The position numbers and the translations under genes were made by a program. From assembly GCA_019912315.1 (NCBI GenBank), contig JAIOJA010000013.1, positions 1 to 64,000 on the forward strand: a stretch of 64,000 nucleotides of DNA, in the 5' to 3' direction. Under the pieces are notes generated by a model, which had not been told where the DNA came from, did not search any database, and saw only the letters and a program-made list of their open reading frames with translations. This DNA comes from Planctomycetota bacterium (GTDB lineage Bacteria; Planctomycetota; UBA8742; UBA2392). This document shows, one piece after another, positions 62,697 through 64,000 of the stretch (the stretch's first letter is position 1; each line of letters begins with the position of its first letter).

Positions 62697-64000
62697 ATGT
62701 CCTACTCCACCATAGTTGTCGGCTCGGGCATCAGCGGACTCAGCGCCGCGATTGTCCTGGCGAAGCATGGGCGCAGGCCGCTGGTGCTGGAGGCACACAA
62801 CATTCCCGGCGGGTGCATGCAGATGTTTCAGCGCCGTGGCCCTGACGGTCGCGTGGTGCGATTCGATACCGGCGTTCACTACGTTGGATCATTGTATCCC
62901 GGGCAGATCATGTGGCGCCTGCTCAACTACATGGGCGCGGAAGTTCCGACGATGCCCCTGGATCGCGAGTGTTTCGATCGCATCAGTTTTCCCGGTTCCG
63001 AGTTCTGCGTGCCCGTTGGCTGGGACAACGTCGCTGCGGCCCTCAAACGCGAGTGTCCTGACGAACCCTCCGCCATCGAGGCCTACGTAGCGAAGATGCA
63101 GCAAGTCGAGCAATCACTCAACTGGCACGTGCTAGACGCCGAGGTGGAAGGCGCATACGACCGCGAGCTATACGAGACCAGTCTGCAGGCGCTGCTGGAT
63201 CAACTGAGCGTATCGCCGAGACTTCGTTCGTTGATCTGTGCCCAGTCTTCTTTGTACGCCGTCTCTGCGGCGAACGTCCCGCTGGCGATCCACGCGGCCG
63301 TCGTCGGCAGTGCCATCGAAGGTCCGCATTACGTGGTCGGTGGGGGAGACGCCATCACCAACCCACTGGTTGCACGCCTGCGCGAACTAGGTGGCGAGTT
63401 GCGCACGCGGGCGCCCGTGCGCCGAGTGTTGGTCGATGGCGACGCGACACGCGGAGTAGAACTGGCTACCGGCGAAGTCATAGAGGCCGAAGAGGTAATC
63501 GTCGCGACCCATCCGCGCACTGCGCTTGGCATGATCCCCGAAGACTCCTATCGAAGCGTTCTGCGCAAACGGATGGCAGACGCCGAAGAGTGTGTCGGCG
63601 CGTTTGTTGTCTACGGCACGCTTGACGCGTCGGCCGACCTGACCGGTGTTTCAGCGCGAAATCACTACCTGCTTCGCGATGCCGACCCGGACTGTTTTTA
63701 CGATCCTCAGCTGGACGACCCGGCAGACGCCATCGTCAACCTGCCGCCGCCGGTGAATGGTGGCCCGCAACTCTTCAGTGCCATGGGCAGCGCGCGCATG
63801 GAGTGGTTCGGACGCTGGCAGGAATCCAAGACCCTGAAGCGCGATGCCGGGTACACGGCGCTGAAAAACAGGCTGACCGGGAACATCATGCGGATGATCG
63901 AGCAGCGCATTCCGCAACTGTCCGGCAAGCTGCATGTCGTTGACGCGTCAACACCACTGACTTTGCGCGATTACGTGGGCTACCCGCAGGGCGGTATCTA
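62697..64000 (+). CDS. FAD-dependent phytoene-desaturase/carotene-isomerase-like oxidoreductase (partial)
   Basis: The frame is open from ATG to the window end (434 codons). The FAD-binding Rossmann motif is at the N-terminus: TIVVGSGISGLSAAIVLAKHG, then VLEAHNIPGGCMQMF, the CrtI/CrtISO/RetSat dinucleotide signature. Mid-protein: GPHYVVGGGDAITNPLVARLRELGGELRTRA, the substrate-side loop common to carotene isomerases and retinol saturases. Such enzymes desaturate, saturate or isomerise polyenes. Immediately after KS3 (2-bp gap), so it belongs to the same transcript. The substrate here is more likely a lipid or polyene made by the KS/ACP/FabG set than a carotenoid, but this is inference. Confidence 0.87.
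   Translation, partial: MSYSTIVVGSGISGLSAAIVLAKHGRRPLVLEAHNIPGGCMQMFQRRGPDGRVVRFDTGVHYVGSLYPGQIMWRLLNYMGAEVPTMPLDRECFDRISFPGSEFCVPVGWDNVAAALKRECPDEPSAIEAYVAKMQQVEQSLNWHVLDAEVEGAYDRELYETSLQALLDQLSVSPRLRSLICAQSSLYAVSAANVPLAIHAAVVGSAIEGPHYVVGGGDAITNPLVARLRELGGELRTRAPVRRVLVDGDATRGVELATGEVIEAEEVIVATHPRTALGMIPEDSYRSVLRKRMADAEECVGAFVVYGTLDASADLTGVSARNHYLLRDADPDCFYDPQLDDPADAIVNLPPPVNGGPQLFSAMGSARMEWFGRWQESKTLKRDAGYTALKNRLTGNIMRMIEQRIPQLSGKLHVVDASTPLTLRDYVGYPQGGI

Overview
The window looks like a chromosomal piece of a GC-rich, Gram-negative, aerobic or c-type-cytochrome-using bacterium, most likely a member of the Planctomycetota/PVC group. The reasons are indirect: a signal peptidase I interrupted by large extra domains, a CADD-like diiron protein, large secreted LamG/beta-helix proteins, TPR proteins that begin with a truncated 'FRHALLRDAAY' segment, five clustered pseudopilins, and REP-like hairpins. 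UGA is a normal stop codon here (ccmF, ubiX and nikR end with it). Even so, at least one gene, a peroxiredoxin, clearly reads UGA as selenocysteine.

Layout. 0-5.2 kb: a Sec-containing Bcp-type peroxiredoxin, a signal peptidase, a PQQ-type sugar dehydrogenase with a C-terminal anchor, and a phosphoesterase. 5.3-9.1 kb: an operon of five pseudopilins ending in a terminator. 9.2-16.1 kb: cytochrome c maturation genes in a tightly overlapping operon (ccmE-ccmF-ccmH-ccmI-like-unknown-ccmA), with an oversized CcmF and a Cys-type CcmE. 16.2-17.3 kb: a lipoprotein and a Lys/Ala-rich histone-like protein. 17.3-25.9 kb: the housekeeping string glmU-prs-(TPR)-(C25 peptidase)-rplY-rpsF-ssb-rpsR-rplI. 26-28.4 kb: an ECF sigma factor, a TetR repressor with matching operators on both sides, ubiX and a VOC protein. 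28.4-31.8 kb is accessory: tRNA-Pro(CGG), a TPR gene, a duplicated tRNA-Pro 3' half, a macro-domain protein, and a beta-barrel gene with three clustered in-frame UGA codons. 31.8-38.3 kb: a tetR-OMF-MFP-RND efflux operon. 38.4-48.3 kb: a ~2000-residue secreted protein behind a consensus sigma-54 promoter, next to a gene fusing a sigma-54 activator AAA+ domain to a STAND ATPase and TPRs. 48.4-53.7 kb: a spermidine-synthase-like membrane protein, then nikR with a 28-bp operator, a nickel permease, a CADD-like protein and a ferrochelatase. 53.8-57.4 kb: atpC, a TM2 protein and atpD, apart from the other ATP synthase genes, then ubiA. 57.4-64 kb: a type II fatty-acid/polyketide-like cluster with three ketosynthases, ACP, ketoreductase, a FAD-dependent CrtI-like oxidoreductase and a catalytically dead GxxExxY-family protein.

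Best leads: (1) the selenoprotein peroxiredoxin with a textbook bacterial SECIS hairpin; (2) the multi-UGA beta-barrel gene; (3) the sigma-54 activator/STAND fusion beside a sigma-54 promoter driving a giant surface protein; (4) the lipid-like cluster with a pseudo-nuclease translationally coupled to a ketosynthase; (5) the tRNA-Pro duplication bracketing one TPR gene; (6) heptanucleotide repeat arrays arranged as inverted pairs in intergenic spacers.
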